Numbered from the stretch's first letter, positions 37,223 to 46,243 are shown. The stretch is 64,000 bases of DNA from Arcticibacter pallidicorallinus (GCF_003002875.1 NZ_PVTH01000004.1:124001-188000), one strand, 5' to 3'. The notes: generated from the letters alone by a model not told the origin. Made by a program: numbers and translations.

Positions 37223-38059
37223 TCAGGCTTTCACCAATTTAAGTGATGCCCAGTTATCCGACAGTTGTTTTTCAGAAAATTGTATACCGAATTCCGCCGC
37301 CTTCTGCAGCAGTATCTCGCAATCTTCGTTGTAAAAGCCGCTTAAGATCAAGATTCCTCCTGAGTCGAGCGCCTCTGCATAGCGCTCAATTTGATCCAGC
37401 AGGATATTCCTGTTGATGTTCGCTAGTACAACATCATATTTTCGGTCAGGAATCACTTCTTTGGACCCGCACAGGGCCTTAATGAAGCTCACGTCATTCA
37501 ACGTAATATTTTCCAGTGTACTTTCGTAGCAAACCGGATCATAATCAATCGCTGTAATATCTCTGGCCCCTCTTTTCCCCGCAAGTATCGCCAAAATCGC
37601 AGTTCCGCATCCCATATCCAGCACCGACTTTCCAACAAAATCCATCGTCAGAATAAACTCCATAACCATCGAAGTCGTCTGATGGTGTCCCGTACCAAAC
37701 GACATTTTGGGATCAATGACAATCTCGATGGGAAACTCCGGCCGCGGTTCATGAAACGTAGCCCGAACATAGCATTGGTTGCCGATCGTTAGCGGTTCAA
37801 AATTGCTCTCCCATACCTCGTTCCAATTCTTCTGGGGCACAAATCTTTTCTCATACGAAAAAGTGACCATATTTCGGAACGAAGAAAGAAGCTTTTCAAC
37901 ATCTACCCCTTCGGCCAGGCTCTCCGCTATGTAGGCATTAAAGCCGCCTTCGGTCTCCTCAAAAGTATCAAAACCTGCTTCACCCAGAGAATGGATGAGC
38001 AGGTCCCGATAAACTTCTTCGTCTTGTTCTATTTTAAAAACAAACTCGTAGTAATTCAA
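37223..38059 (-). CDS. prmA: Ribosomal protein L11 methyltransferase
   Basis: Methylates lysines and the N-terminus of ribosomal protein L11. The 278-residue protein has the PrmA N-terminal domain and then a Rossmann methyltransferase with DPKMSFGTGHHQTTSMVME, SAM motif I SVLDMGCGTAILAILAGKRG, and the catalytic-region motif VVLANINRNILLD. The start is a TTG at 38059; an in-frame stop two codons upstream rules out anything earlier. It starts three bases after the tpiA stop, so they are translationally linked. Confidence 0.93.
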   Translation of the reverse strand: MNYYEFVFKIEQDEEVYRDLLIHSLGEAGFDTFEETEGGFNAYIAESLAEGVDVEKLLSSFRNMVTFSYEKRFVPQKNWNEVWESNFEPLTIGNQCYVRATFHEPRPEFPIEIVIDPKMSFGTGHHQTTSMVMEFILTMDFVGKSVLDMGCGTAILAILAGKRGARDITAIDYDPVCYESTLENITLNDVSFIKALCGSKEVIPDRKYDVVLANINRNILLDQIERYAEALDSGGILILSGFYNEDCEILLQKAAEFGIQFSEKQLSDNWASLKLVKA

Positions 38060-38062
38060 ATC

Positions 38063-38830
38063 TTAGTTATTAAAAACTTTTGCAATGTCAAGAAAGTCCC
38101 TTGATTTAAGAGATGCACCTCCTATCAGTCCACCATCAATATCTGCCTGCGAAAAGAGCTCTGCCGCATTTTTCGGGTTACAACTACCTCCGTATAATAT
38201 GGTCGTGTCTTCGGCAACCGCGTCTCCGTATCTTGCTTCAATTTCCTTGCGGATAAACGCATGGATTTCCTGAGCCTGCTCCGGACTTGCTGTCACCCCT
38301 GTGCCAATTGCCCAAACGGGCTCATAAGCAAGAACGATAGTCGAAAAATCTCCCACTCCGAGTTCAAAAACACCTTCCGAAAGTTGTCTTTTAATTACGT
38401 CAAAATGCGTATTTCCATTTCTTTCTTCCAATGTTTCTCCGATACAAAAGATCGGCTTCAAACCTGCTTTTATAGCGGCCCTGGTCTTTTCAGCCAGAAG
38501 CTCGTTGGTCTCACCAAAATACTGACGTCGCTCTGAATGACCCAGAATAACATACTCCGCGCCAACCGACTTCACCATAGATGCTGATATTTCACCTGTA
38601 TACGCTCCTGCTTCTGCCTGGTGGCTATTTTGTGCGCCGATGCTCACGTTCGTCGTCTGACCTGCCATTTGACTAAGGCTATACAGGTAAGGGCTTGGCG
38701 GACATACAACCAGTTTCTGATCTCCACGGATTTCATCCTTCGCCATGTTAAGCACTTCAGAGAATAAACTTAGCCCTGCTGAATAGTCAAGGTTCATCTT
38801 CCAGTTTCCTGCAACGATCTTTTTTCTCAT
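38063..38830 (-). CDS. tpiA: Triosephosphate isomerase
   Basis: Interconverts dihydroxyacetone phosphate and glyceraldehyde 3-phosphate in glycolysis. The 255-residue product is full length: the substrate Lys is in VAGNWKMN, the catalytic His in VILGHSERRQYFGE, the catalytic Glu in AYEPVWAIGTG, and the phosphate-binding loops in YGGSCNPKNA and GLIGGASL. It overlaps the upstream GlmU-like gene by four bases and is followed by prmA after three, placing a glycolytic enzyme inside a cell-envelope and translation operon. Confidence 0.98.
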   Translation of the reverse strand: MRKKIVAGNWKMNLDYSAGLSLFSEVLNMAKDEIRGDQKLVVCPPSPYLYSLSQMAGQTTNVSIGAQNSHQAEAGAYTGEISASMVKSVGAEYVILGHSERRQYFGETNELLAEKTRAAIKAGLKPIFCIGETLEERNGNTHFDVIKRQLSEGVFELGVGDFSTIVLAYEPVWAIGTGVTASPEQAQEIHAFIRKEIEARYGDAVAEDTTILYGGSCNPKNAAELFSQADIDGGLIGGASLKSRDFLDIAKVFNN

Positions 38831-40020
38831 AATTTAGTTTTTATATTTCTGTAATGTTTGGTTAAATCGAATATCGCTGCAAAGATACCCCTTTCTACTG
38901 TATCCAGCTCTTTTTCTCTCCGGGCGAAAACACGTTCCGTTGTCTCAATAGCCTTATCTAAACGATACTCGGCATTGTTCCCAATTTCGTACCATGAAAA
39001 GTCGGGCACGAAATGTTGGGGAAAGCCTGCTCCGAAAACATTGGAACTGACACCGACGACTGTTCCTGTATTAAACATCGTATTTACGCTGCACTTGGAG
39101 TGATCACCCATAATAAGGCCGCAGAACTGCAAACCGGTATCTCTATAGCGGTCGTTCGCATAATCCCAAAGCTTCACCGAAGCATAGTTGTTTTTTAGGT
39201 TTGAATTATTCGTATCCGCCCCCAGATTACACCATTCCCCAATAACCGAGTTCCCGAGGTAACCGTCATGTCCTTTTGATGAATAGCCCATTATAACGGC
39301 ATTATTTATTTCGCCTCCAATACGGCAGTATGGACCAATGGTTGTTTTGGAATAGATCCGGGTACCCATTTTTAGCTGTGCGCCCTCACACAATGCAAAA
39401 GCTCCTCGAACCATGGATCCTTCCCATACACCGGAGTTACGGCCCAGATAAATCGGACCTTTCAGGGTATTGAAAGTACTGCACTCTGCTTCCACTCCTT
39501 CCTCCACGAAAATCTGGTCGCCCAGAACAGTATTAGTGGAGCTTAGCGAAGCAGAAGTCCTACCGGAGGTTACTAATTCGAAATCGCGAAGAATCTCTTC
39601 TTCGTTTTGCATGAATATGTGCTCCGGATGCATAATCCTACTGAAGTCCCGGGCATAGGAAATCAGTTTAAAACCTTCAAGGTCTATGACGGGGATGCCC
39701 GACTCTGCTGTAGCTCCCCTTGCTGCGAGCAAAAGATCGGAAGCATATAGCGCTTCGCCGGTTTCAAGCTTACTGATCGCTTCAACCAGGTACTCGTCCG
39801 GACATACAGAACCGTTTATAAATAAACTAACAGGATCATGATGGTAAGGAAACTTTTCCTGAAGATATGCTACCGTCAGAAAGGCAACATCGCTATCCAG
39901 TCGCTTCGCCCATTTTTCTGCTATCGTCAAAATTCCGACTCTTAGTCTGGCAACAGGCCTTGTAAACGTCAGAGGCAATAAGCTATCGCGGGCAGAATCG
40001 TCAAATAAGGTAATGGTCAT
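38827..40020 (-). CDS. GlmU-like sugar nucleotidyltransferase (alternative GlmU)
   Basis: A 397-residue protein of the alternative GlmU family of Bacteroidota. It has a short N-terminal domain beginning MTITLFDDSARDSLLPLTFT and a C-terminal left-handed beta-helix of hexapeptide repeats (IYLGRNSGVWEGSMVRGAF, RIGGEINNAVIMGYSSKGHDG, SVIGEWCNLGADTNNSNLKN). The likely role is making UDP-GlcNAc from glucosamine 1-phosphate, but only family resemblance supports this. I start it at the ATG at 40020, six bases after a minus-7 box; a longer frame from 40119 would run through the rpmE2 terminator. It overlaps tpiA by four bases and heads the operon. Confidence 0.85.
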   Translation of the reverse strand: MTITLFDDSARDSLLPLTFTRPVARLRVGILTIAEKWAKRLDSDVAFLTVAYLQEKFPYHHDPVSLFINGSVCPDEYLVEAISKLETGEALYASDLLLAARGATAESGIPVIDLEGFKLISYARDFSRIMHPEHIFMQNEEEILRDFELVTSGRTSASLSSTNTVLGDQIFVEEGVEAECSTFNTLKGPIYLGRNSGVWEGSMVRGAFALCEGAQLKMGTRIYSKTTIGPYCRIGGEINNAVIMGYSSKGHDGYLGNSVIGEWCNLGADTNNSNLKNNYASVKLWDYANDRYRDTGLQFCGLIMGDHSKCSVNTMFNTGTVVGVSSNVFGAGFPQHFVPDFSWYEIGNNAEYRLDKAIETTERVFARREKELDTVERGIFAAIFDLTKHYRNIKTKL

Positions 40021-40026
40021 TAAGGG

Positions 40027-40034
40027 CAAAAATA
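40027..40034 (-). promoter_or_regulatory. Minus-7 box for the GlmU-like operon, next to the rpmE2 T-tract
   Basis: The reverse strand reads TATTTTTG, an exact TAnnTTTG match, ending six bases before the ATG at 40020. It overlaps the T-rich tail of the rpmE2 terminator. A transcript from here would have essentially no leader. Confidence 0.55.
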
Positions 40035-40064
40035 AAAAAAGTCCGGGCTGTACACCCGGACTTT
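40031..40064 (-). terminator. rpmE2 terminator
   Basis: On the reverse strand, a ten-base perfect stem (AAAGTCCGGG and its complement) with a seven-base loop is followed by TTTTTTTATTTTT. It begins about 20 bases after the rpmE2 stop. Confidence 0.88.
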
Positions 40065-40084
40065 CAAAAATATTTTGAGAAATA

Positions 40085-40333
40085 TTACTTCTTAGAGTAA
40101 CGTGTGCGGAATTTATCAATACGACCGGCAGTATCTACCAGTTTCATCTTTCCTGTATAGAACGGGTGAGATGTGTGAGAGATTTCCAATTTAATAAGAG
40201 GGTACTCGTTACCGTCTTCCCATTTAATGGATTCCTTAGTTTCAATACAAGATTTTGTAATGAAAGAATAGTCGTTTGACATGTCTTTAAAAACAACTAA
40301 TCTATAATTTTTTGGGTGCAAATCAGCCTTCAT
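40085..40333 (-). CDS. rpmE2: 50S ribosomal protein L31, type B
   Basis: An 82-residue large-subunit protein. [19 protein letters not shown], then SHPFYTGK and [14 protein letters not shown], identify L31. The Cys pairs that bind zinc in type A L31 are missing, so this is the zinc-independent type B. In bacteria with both kinds, type B is switched on under zinc limitation; here no other L31 is in view. It is monocistronic, with a terminator behind it and a near-consensus minus-7 (CATATTTG) upstream. Confidence 0.95.
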   Translation of the reverse strand: MKADLHPKNYRLVVFKDMSNDYSFITKSCIETKESIKWEDGNEYPLIKLEISHTSHPFYTGKMKLVDTAGRIDKFRTRYSKK

Positions 40334-40520
40334 GATCTAAACTTTTTCAGGGCGCAAATATGAAATAATTTTCCATTACATCAAAATGTAATTTCACTTT
40401 ATTTAGCATCGCTTACCGGTTCAAGTGGCAAATATAGAACAATCATTCATTATGTCAAAAAAATGACGTATTAAAGTGGGTTGAATCTGACCAAAATCTT
40501 CTGACCCCTCAAACTTTTGC

Positions 40521-40528
40521 TACCTTTG
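40521..40528 (+). promoter_or_regulatory. Minus-7 box for the cysteine desulfurase gene
   Basis: TACCTTTG matches the consensus exactly, 24 bases before the ATG at 40553. Confidence 0.6.
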
Positions 40529-40552
40529 CACAGCTACGCTCCAGACAGAACT

Positions 40553-41746
40553 ATGAATCTCCCTATCTATCTCGACAATAATTCAACAACTCCGGTGGAA
40601 CAGCGGGTATTGGATGCAATGCTGCCGTACTTTACAAATAAGTTTGGTAATGCAGCTAGCCGCAACCATAGTTTTGGCTGGATTGCTGAGGAAGCCATAG
40701 ATAAAGCCAGGCAACAGATTGCCGATCTGATAGGCGCAAACAACACAGAAATAATTTTTACATCCGGAGCAACCGAAGCAATAAATCTGGCACTTAAAGG
40801 CACCTTTGAGAGCTACCGTTCCAAAGGCAATCATATCATCACCTGCGTTACGGAGCATAAGGCAGTGATCGATTCCTGCAAGTACCTCGAAAGAATGGGT
40901 GCTGATGTCACTTACCTGCCTGTAAACAAAGAAGGCCTAATCGACCTTCAGGATCTCCGGGCTGCTATTACTCCCGCTACTATTCTGATAGCAATTATGT
41001 ATGCTAATAATGAAACAGGCGTCATACAGCCGATGAGGGAAATCGCGCAAATAGCGACTGATCACCATATTCTGTTCTTTTCAGACGCCACCCAGGCCAT
41101 CGGTAAAACTCAGGTGAACGTAGTAGACGACGGCATTCACATGCTTGCACTTTCTGCACATAAGATGTATGGCCCGAAAGGAGTTGGCGCCCTTTATGTA
41201 AGGCGACGGAATCCTAGGGTGACTCTCTCGCCACAGATTCACGGAGGGGGGCATGAACGTGGCTTTCGCTCAGGGACCCTGAATGTCCCCGGTATCGTGG
41301 GACTAGGGAAAGCGGCAGAACTGTGCGCTTCTATCGGATCTGAAGAGCAATCCAAAATCCTTCATCTCCGCAATAAACTAGAGTCGGCACTTCAAAAGAT
41401 CGAAGGAGCTTATATCAATGGAGACCGGTCCGCCAGATTACCGAACGTTCTGAACATCTCCTTTGAACACGTTGACGGACAGGCGCTGATGATGGCCATG
41501 AAAGGTATCGCGGTTTCGTCCGGATCAGCCTGCACCTCTGCATCATTGGAGCCCTCTTACGTACTAAAAGGGCTTGGCCTTAGCGACGAACTTGCACACT
41601 CCGCCATACGTATCTCGTTGGGCCGCTTCAATACTGAAGAAGAAATAGACTTCAGCATCGAACAGGTGACCAAAGCTGTAAACCATCTGAGAAGTATCTC
41701 CCCGGCCTGGATAATGAAACAAGAAACAAACAATTCATCCAAATAA
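40553..41746 (+). CDS. Cysteine desulfurase (IscS/NifS type)
   Basis: A PLP enzyme that takes sulfur from cysteine for Fe-S cluster assembly. I begin it at the ATG at 40553 (MNLPIYLDNNSTTPV), 397 residues; an upstream TTG frame runs through the promoter box. Key parts are NHSFGWIAEEA, ATEAINLALKG, the PLP lysine in LSAHKMYGPKGVG, HGGGHERGFRSGT, and the mobile loop with the persulfide Cys in SSGSACTSASLEPS. The C-terminal ISLGRFNTEEEID is normal for IscS. The IscA-type carrier follows 75 bases later, but no iscU, so it is a partial assembly locus. Confidence 0.93.
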   Translation: MNLPIYLDNNSTTPVEQRVLDAMLPYFTNKFGNAASRNHSFGWIAEEAIDKARQQIADLIGANNTEIIFTSGATEAINLALKGTFESYRSKGNHIITCVTEHKAVIDSCKYLERMGADVTYLPVNKEGLIDLQDLRAAITPATILIAIMYANNETGVIQPMREIAQIATDHHILFFSDATQAIGKTQVNVVDDGIHMLALSAHKMYGPKGVGALYVRRRNPRVTLSPQIHGGGHERGFRSGTLNVPGIVGLGKAAELCASIGSEEQSKILHLRNKLESALQKIEGAYINGDRSARLPNVLNISFEHVDGQALMMAMKGIAVSSGSACTSASLEPSYVLKGLGLSDELAHSAIRISLGRFNTEEEIDFSIEQVTKAVNHLRSISPAWIMKQETNNSSK

Positions 41747-41821
41747 TACATCCGGACAACGATTACACAACAAACATGTTCATAAGCTCGTTGTTAAATT
41801 AATGATCAAAACACCAATACA

Positions 41822-42148
41822 ATGATAACAGTAACAGAAAAAGCAAAAGCGCGAATCGAAGATTTGGTTAAAGACTCAAATTACGATGAATCCTACTTCC
41901 TCAGGGTTTCTGTTCAAAGCGGTGGCTGCTCAGGTTTGTCTTACAATATGGATTTTGATAACATAACTAAAGCTGATGATCAATTCTTTGAAGACAAAGG
42001 CATCAAAATAGCATTAGATATGAAGTCTTTTCTTTATCTGGCAGGCACTGAACTTGATTTTTCCGACGGGATCAATGGTAAGGGCTTCAGCTTTAACAAC
42101 CCAAATGCGACACGTACGTGCGGGTGTGGAGAAAGTTTTTCAGTTTAA
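41822..42148 (+). CDS. IscA/ErpA-type iron-sulfur assembly protein
   Basis: A 108-residue A-type carrier that receives and hands on Fe-S clusters. The three conserved cysteines are present: one in VQSGGCSGLSYNMDF and two in the C-terminal TRTCGCGESFSV. It lies on the same strand directly after the cysteine desulfurase, which fits a shared role. Whether it is IscA, SufA or ErpA cannot be told without partners. A hairpin terminator follows. Confidence 0.93.
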   Translation: MITVTEKAKARIEDLVKDSNYDESYFLRVSVQSGGCSGLSYNMDFDNITKADDQFFEDKGIKIALDMKSFLYLAGTELDFSDGINGKGFSFNNPNATRTCGCGESFSV

Positions 42149-42158
42149 CACAAAATAA

Positions 42159-42166
42159 TATCTTTG
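42159..42166 (+). promoter_or_regulatory. Minus-7 box right before a terminator hairpin
   Basis: TATCTTTG matches TAnnTTTG exactly and is followed six bases later by the hairpin at 42173-42197. If used, the transcript toward the acyl-CoA synthetase gene would start with the hairpin. Confidence 0.35.
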
Positions 42167-42172
42167 TGATGT

Positions 42173-42197
42173 AAAAAGGGGCCTAAAGCCCCTTTTT
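42173..42197. terminator. Hairpin between the IscA-type and acyl-CoA synthetase genes
   Basis: A perfect ten-base stem, AAAAAGGGGC and GCCCCTTTTT, with a five-base loop. It can act on either strand. It ends the iscA-type transcript 25 bases after the stop. Confidence 0.82.
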
Positions 42198-42248
42198 GTA
42201 TATCTGTCATAATATCAGTAAATTGTTTTGGCAACCAATATAACTTAG

Positions 42249-44162
42249 ATGCATCATACCAAAGAACCCAATACCGTTCCTTCTCTGCTTCGCAATGTAG
42301 TATCTGGTATTCATCCGGAGAACCATACTTTCCTTTTACATAAGGCGGGCGATTCATGGAAGGAAATTAGCTATAAAGAGACGCTGGACACTGCCGACGC
42401 GATTTCTTCTTATTTTTTGGACATGGGCATCCGGAAAGGCGACCGCCTGGGGCTCATACTGGAGAATTCACCGTCGTATATCTTTTATGATCAGGGCCTG
42501 CAGCAGATAGGCGCTGTAAATGTTTCCATATATCCTACCCTTACGGAAAACGAAATCGAATACATTATCAACGATGCAGGTATTCGAACAATCATCGTGG
42601 GAACGGCGTTTCTTTTGAAGAAGATATTCAAGGTGGCCAATAACTGTCCCTCGCTCCAGCGTATCATCCCCGCTTTCGATCAGTTCGAAAAACACGTTCA
42701 GGACGTCAACATCAGCGCCGGAATCATCGGTTTTAAACAGCTGATAGAAGAAGGAAAAAAATCTCTTACTGAGCGTAAAAAACAGATTGACGCCTGTCGG
42801 GAAGCCATCCTTCCATCTGACCTCTCTGCATTAATATATACTTCCGGCACTACCGGCATCCCCAAGGGAGTCATGCTTTCCCACGCCAATTTCGTGGAAA
42901 ACGCGAAAGCCAGCCTGCTACAAATTCCGGTCGTCACCAAAGATGACATGTTCTTGTCTTTTTTGCCGCTTTCACATGTATTTGAACGCACCGCAACTTA
43001 TCACATCTCCTGTACCGCAGGATGTCGCATTGCCTTTTCACAAAGCCTGGAGCTGCTGGCACGCAACATGGAAGAAGTGAAGCCAAGTATTATGGCCTGC
43101 GTACCGCGACTACTCGAACGCATCCATGACAAAGCAATAAAGAGTGGCACACAGGGCGGTGGACCAAAAGCTGCAATCTTCAACTGGGCTCTGGCAACCG
43201 GGGAAAGATACCGGACAGTAATCGAAGCAGGCAAATCACCCGGCATTTTATTATCAGTTCAGCAGAAACTGGCAGACAGGCTGGTATTCAGCAAAATAAA
43301 GGAAAAAACAGGGGGCAACCTTAAGTTCTTTATCTCAGGCGGAGCAGCACTTCCAAAAAATGTTGGTGAATTCTTCGGGAACCTTGGAATCAAAGTACTG
43401 GAAGGTTTTGGGCTTACCGAAACCTCCCCGGTGATGTCTGTTACCGAGTATGACAGGCAGATCTACGGAACCGTTGGCCGCATCCTTCCGGGTATCGAAG
43501 TCGGCATCCAGGATGTAGATACGAAGAAAATACATACGGTTCAGACACATCAGTCCTTCGACGAAAACCTCCAATCACCCGAAGGAGAAATTATTGTCAG
43601 AGGCCACTGCGTTATGAAGGGATATTGGAACAAAGGCGAAGAAACAGCTCTGGTGATCGATCATGACGGCTGGTTTCATACAGGGGATATTGGACAGTTT
43701 TTCAAGGGAAATCTCAAAATAACAGACAGAATAAAAAACATTCTGGTAAATTCTTTCGGTAAGAACATCTATCCTACCCCGGTAGAAAACACGTACCTGA
43801 AAAGCCAGAAGATCGAACAGATATTCCTCATCGGCGACAAACGGGAATACATTACCGCCATTGTCGTCCCTTCGAAAGAATCGCTACAGGAAGCTTTTGG
43901 CTTCACGGAAGAGTTCTTCGAACGCCCCGAGATGTTTATATCAGAAGCCGAGGTCATCTCCTGGATTGCTGACGATATCAAAAGACTATCCGGAGAACTG
44001 GCTAAATTCGAACGTATCAAAAATTTTAAAGTCAAACGCCTTCCTTTCTCTATAGAGGCCGGAGAAATGACTCCTTCGCTCAAAGCAAAGCGTAAGGTGA
44101 TAGAGAAGAAATATGCCGACGATATAAACATGCTTTATACCGAGGAAAGTTTTAACGAGTAA
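42249..44162 (+). CDS. Long-chain acyl-CoA synthetase (AMP-forming)
   Basis: Activates a fatty acid to its acyl-CoA through an acyl-adenylate. The 637-residue ANL-superfamily protein has motif I LIYTSGTTGIPKGVMLSHAN, then GFGLTETSPVMS, WFHTGDIGQF and the hinge TDRIKNILVNSFGKNIYPT, in the right order. It resembles the FadD15/ACSL branch. Substrate chain length cannot be read. The N-terminus before motif I is of normal length. lysS follows 59 bases later on the same strand but has its own promoter box. Confidence 0.93.
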   Translation: MHHTKEPNTVPSLLRNVVSGIHPENHTFLLHKAGDSWKEISYKETLDTADAISSYFLDMGIRKGDRLGLILENSPSYIFYDQGLQQIGAVNVSIYPTLTENEIEYIINDAGIRTIIVGTAFLLKKIFKVANNCPSLQRIIPAFDQFEKHVQDVNISAGIIGFKQLIEEGKKSLTERKKQIDACREAILPSDLSALIYTSGTTGIPKGVMLSHANFVENAKASLLQIPVVTKDDMFLSFLPLSHVFERTATYHISCTAGCRIAFSQSLELLARNMEEVKPSIMACVPRLLERIHDKAIKSGTQGGGPKAAIFNWALATGERYRTVIEAGKSPGILLSVQQKLADRLVFSKIKEKTGGNLKFFISGGAALPKNVGEFFGNLGIKVLEGFGLTETSPVMSVTEYDRQIYGTVGRILPGIEVGIQDVDTKKIHTVQTHQSFDENLQSPEGEIIVRGHCVMKGYWNKGEETALVIDHDGWFHTGDIGQFFKGNLKITDRIKNILVNSFGKNIYPTPVENTYLKSQKIEQIFLIGDKREYITAIVVPSKESLQEAFGFTEEFFERPEMFISEAEVISWIADDIKRLSGELAKFERIKNFKVKRLPFSIEAGEMTPSLKAKRKVIEKKYADDINMLYTEESFNE

Positions 44163-44198
44163 AAACCGGCATAGATTGGTACACTACGCTCGAATATC

Positions 44199-44206
44199 TA
44201 TATTTG
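44199..44206 (+). promoter_or_regulatory. Minus-7 box for lysS
   Basis: TATATTTG matches the consensus exactly, 15 bases before the lysS ATG at 44222. It also rules out the TTG at 44204 as the start codon. Confidence 0.6.
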
Positions 44207-44221
44207 CAAAAATTACAAAGA

Positions 44222-45943
44222 ATGAGTATTGGCTTATCCGAACAGGAAATTATACGCCGTGAGGCACTGCAGCAGCTACGCAATCTGGGAATAGATCCTT
44301 ATCCCGCAGAGGCATATCAAATAAATGTTACCACTGAAGATATTCTGAGAAACTACGAAAGAGATAAAACTTCGTACAAAAATATCAGCTTCGCCGGCAG
44401 AATCATGAGCCGCCGAATCATGGGTAGCGCATCTTTTGCCGAATTACAGGATTCAACCGGAAGAATGCAGGTCTATATCAAGCGTGACGATATCTGTCCC
44501 GGAGAAGACAAAACACTTTACAACACCGTATTTAAGAAACTACTGGATATAGGTGATTTCATCGGTGTGAAAGGCTTTGTGTTTACCACTCAGACTGGCG
44601 AAATATCGATCCACGTTACCGAAATGACATTACTTTCAAAGTCACTTAAGCCACTCCCTGTGGTGAAACGCGACGAAGAAGGGAATATATTCGACGGATT
44701 TACAGATCCTGAAATGCGCTACCGCCAGCGTTACGTAGACCTGACTGTGAACCCAGAGCTTAAGCAGATTTTCATCAATCGCTCCAAGGTTATCAGCACC
44801 ATGCGTAACTATTTCGACAGCCAGGGCTGGATGGAGGTGGAAACGCCGATACTGCAATCCATACACGGAGGTGCAGCAGCGAGACCATTCAAAACTCATC
44901 ACAATACCCTGGACATGCCTCTGTTCCTCCGCATCGCGAACGAACTTTACCTGAAGCGTCTGATTGTTGCCGGTTTTGATGGAGTATATGAATTCGGTAA
45001 GATGTTCCGTAACGAAGGTATGGACCGCACACATAATCCAGAATACACAGCGATGGAAATCTATGTCGCTTATCGCGACTACGTGTGGATGATGGGTATG
45101 GTAGAGGAATGCCTGGAGAAGATCGCCCTCGCTATTCACGGCCAGTCCAAAGTGACTGTCGGACAACATGTAATTGACTTTACCGGACCGTATGAAAAAC
45201 TGTCCATGTTCGAATCCATACAGAAATACACTGGTATCGATGTATCAGGCATGGACGAAGCCTCACTACGTCAGGTATGCCGTGACTTAAATATAGAGGT
45301 AGACGCATCAATGGGCAAAGGAAAGCTGATAGACGAGATCTTCAGCGAAAAAGTGGAAGCCAACCTGATCCAGCCTACCTTCATTACCGATTACCCTATC
45401 GAAATGACCCCGCTTGCCAAGAAACACAGAAGCAAAGAAGGCCTGGTCGAGCGCTTTGAACTTTTCGTTCTCGGCAAGGAAATCGGTAACGCATACTCGG
45501 AACTTAACGACCCTATAGATCAGCGAGCACGTTTCGAAGACCAGCTCCTGCTGGCCAACCGGGGCGACGAAGAAGCCATGGCAATGGACGAAGACTTCCT
45601 AAGGGCACTTGAATATGGCATGCCGCCTACAGCCGGATTGGGTATCGGAATCGACCGTCTCGTCATGCTGATGACCAACCAAAGCACTATTCAGGAAGTT
45701 CTTTTCTTCCCTCAGATGCGCGCCGAAAAGAAATTGAAAGTAGCTTCTGTAAGCGACTACGTAGCGATAGGCGTACCGGAAGAATGGGTACCTGTACTTT
45801 TAAAGATGGGATTCAATACCATAGAAGAGCTCAAGGCCGCCAATCCAAATAAAGTCTTCAACGACTTAGGAGGAATGCGCAAAAAGCTAAAACTCGATAT
45901 TTCAGTTCCGTCAAAGGAAGCCGTAATGGAATGGTTTGAATAA
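44222..45943 (+). CDS. lysS: Lysine--tRNA ligase, class II
   Basis: Charges tRNA-Lys. The 573-residue product has an OB-fold anticodon domain (about 60-160: SFAGRIMSRRIMGSASFAEL), then the class II core with RQRYVDL, motif 2 FEFGKMFRNEGMDRTHNPEYT-like region near 270, and motif 3 GLGIGIDRLVMLMTNQSTIQE. It has an extra C-terminal segment of about 70 residues beyond motif 3 with a helical-hairpin look (LLKMGFNTIEELKAANPN), common in Bacteroidota LysS. The ATG at 44222 is used because the promoter box covers the earlier TTG. Confidence 0.97.
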   Translation: MSIGLSEQEIIRREALQQLRNLGIDPYPAEAYQINVTTEDILRNYERDKTSYKNISFAGRIMSRRIMGSASFAELQDSTGRMQVYIKRDDICPGEDKTLYNTVFKKLLDIGDFIGVKGFVFTTQTGEISIHVTEMTLLSKSLKPLPVVKRDEEGNIFDGFTDPEMRYRQRYVDLTVNPELKQIFINRSKVISTMRNYFDSQGWMEVETPILQSIHGGAAARPFKTHHNTLDMPLFLRIANELYLKRLIVAGFDGVYEFGKMFRNEGMDRTHNPEYTAMEIYVAYRDYVWMMGMVEECLEKIALAIHGQSKVTVGQHVIDFTGPYEKLSMFESIQKYTGIDVSGMDEASLRQVCRDLNIEVDASMGKGKLIDEIFSEKVEANLIQPTFITDYPIEMTPLAKKHRSKEGLVERFELFVLGKEIGNAYSELNDPIDQRARFEDQLLLANRGDEEAMAMDEDFLRALEYGMPPTAGLGIGIDRLVMLMTNQSTIQEVLFFPQMRAEKKLKVASVSDYVAIGVPEEWVPVLLKMGFNTIEELKAANPNKVFNDLGGMRKKLKLDISVPSKEAVMEWFE

Positions 45944-45970
45944 ACCTTCCCCATAGCTTAACATAAAGAT

Positions 45971-46003
45971 AAAGCCCTGCAAACATTAAGTTTACAGGGC
46001 TTT
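45971..46003 (+). terminator. lysS terminator
   Basis: A nine-base stem, AAAGCCCTG and CAGGGCTTT, extended by AAAC/GTTT pairing within, followed by CTTATTTT. It starts 27 bases after the lysS stop. Confidence 0.82.
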
Positions 46004-46030
46004 CTTATTTTCGTTATCAAAAGAATAACT

Positions 46031-46243
46031 ATGAATTTATCCAGTATCGAGATAACAGAAAACGAATATCTCATTAAGCTAAACAAGCAAGACTTTGACC
46101 TCTCGTTGATCAACACGCTTATCAAGCGTATTCAGGCCGAAACATTTTTCAAATCGATGCTTAACGAAGATGAAGAAGATATCATCAGCAGAAGAGCAAA
46201 CGATCAAAGGAACAACCTATTCGACCACCTGGACGATAAATAA
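46031..46243 (+). CDS. Small hypothetical protein, 70 residues
   Basis: A soluble, mostly helical, acidic protein (MNLSSIEITENEYLIKLNKQ, then TLIKRIQAETFFKSMLNEDE and a basic-acidic tail). It looks like a small adaptor or antitoxin-like protein, but no toxin gene is adjacent and no family can be named. It follows the lysS terminator by 27 bases, has no clear promoter box, and converges with the TPR-like gene. Confidence 0.6.
   Translation: MNLSSIEITENEYLIKLNKQDFDLSLINTLIKRIQAETFFKSMLNEDEEDIISRRANDQRNNLFDHLDDK

Noticed and set aside
40021-40119. Longer start for the GlmU-like protein at 40119
   Set aside because: It would run through the rpmE2 3' end and terminator; the ATG at 40020 follows a promoter box and begins the family motif.
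44642-45169. Long minus-strand open frame (175 codons) inside lysS
   Set aside because: It is fully antisense to a clear lysyl-tRNA synthetase and has no recognisable motifs; it is a codon shadow.
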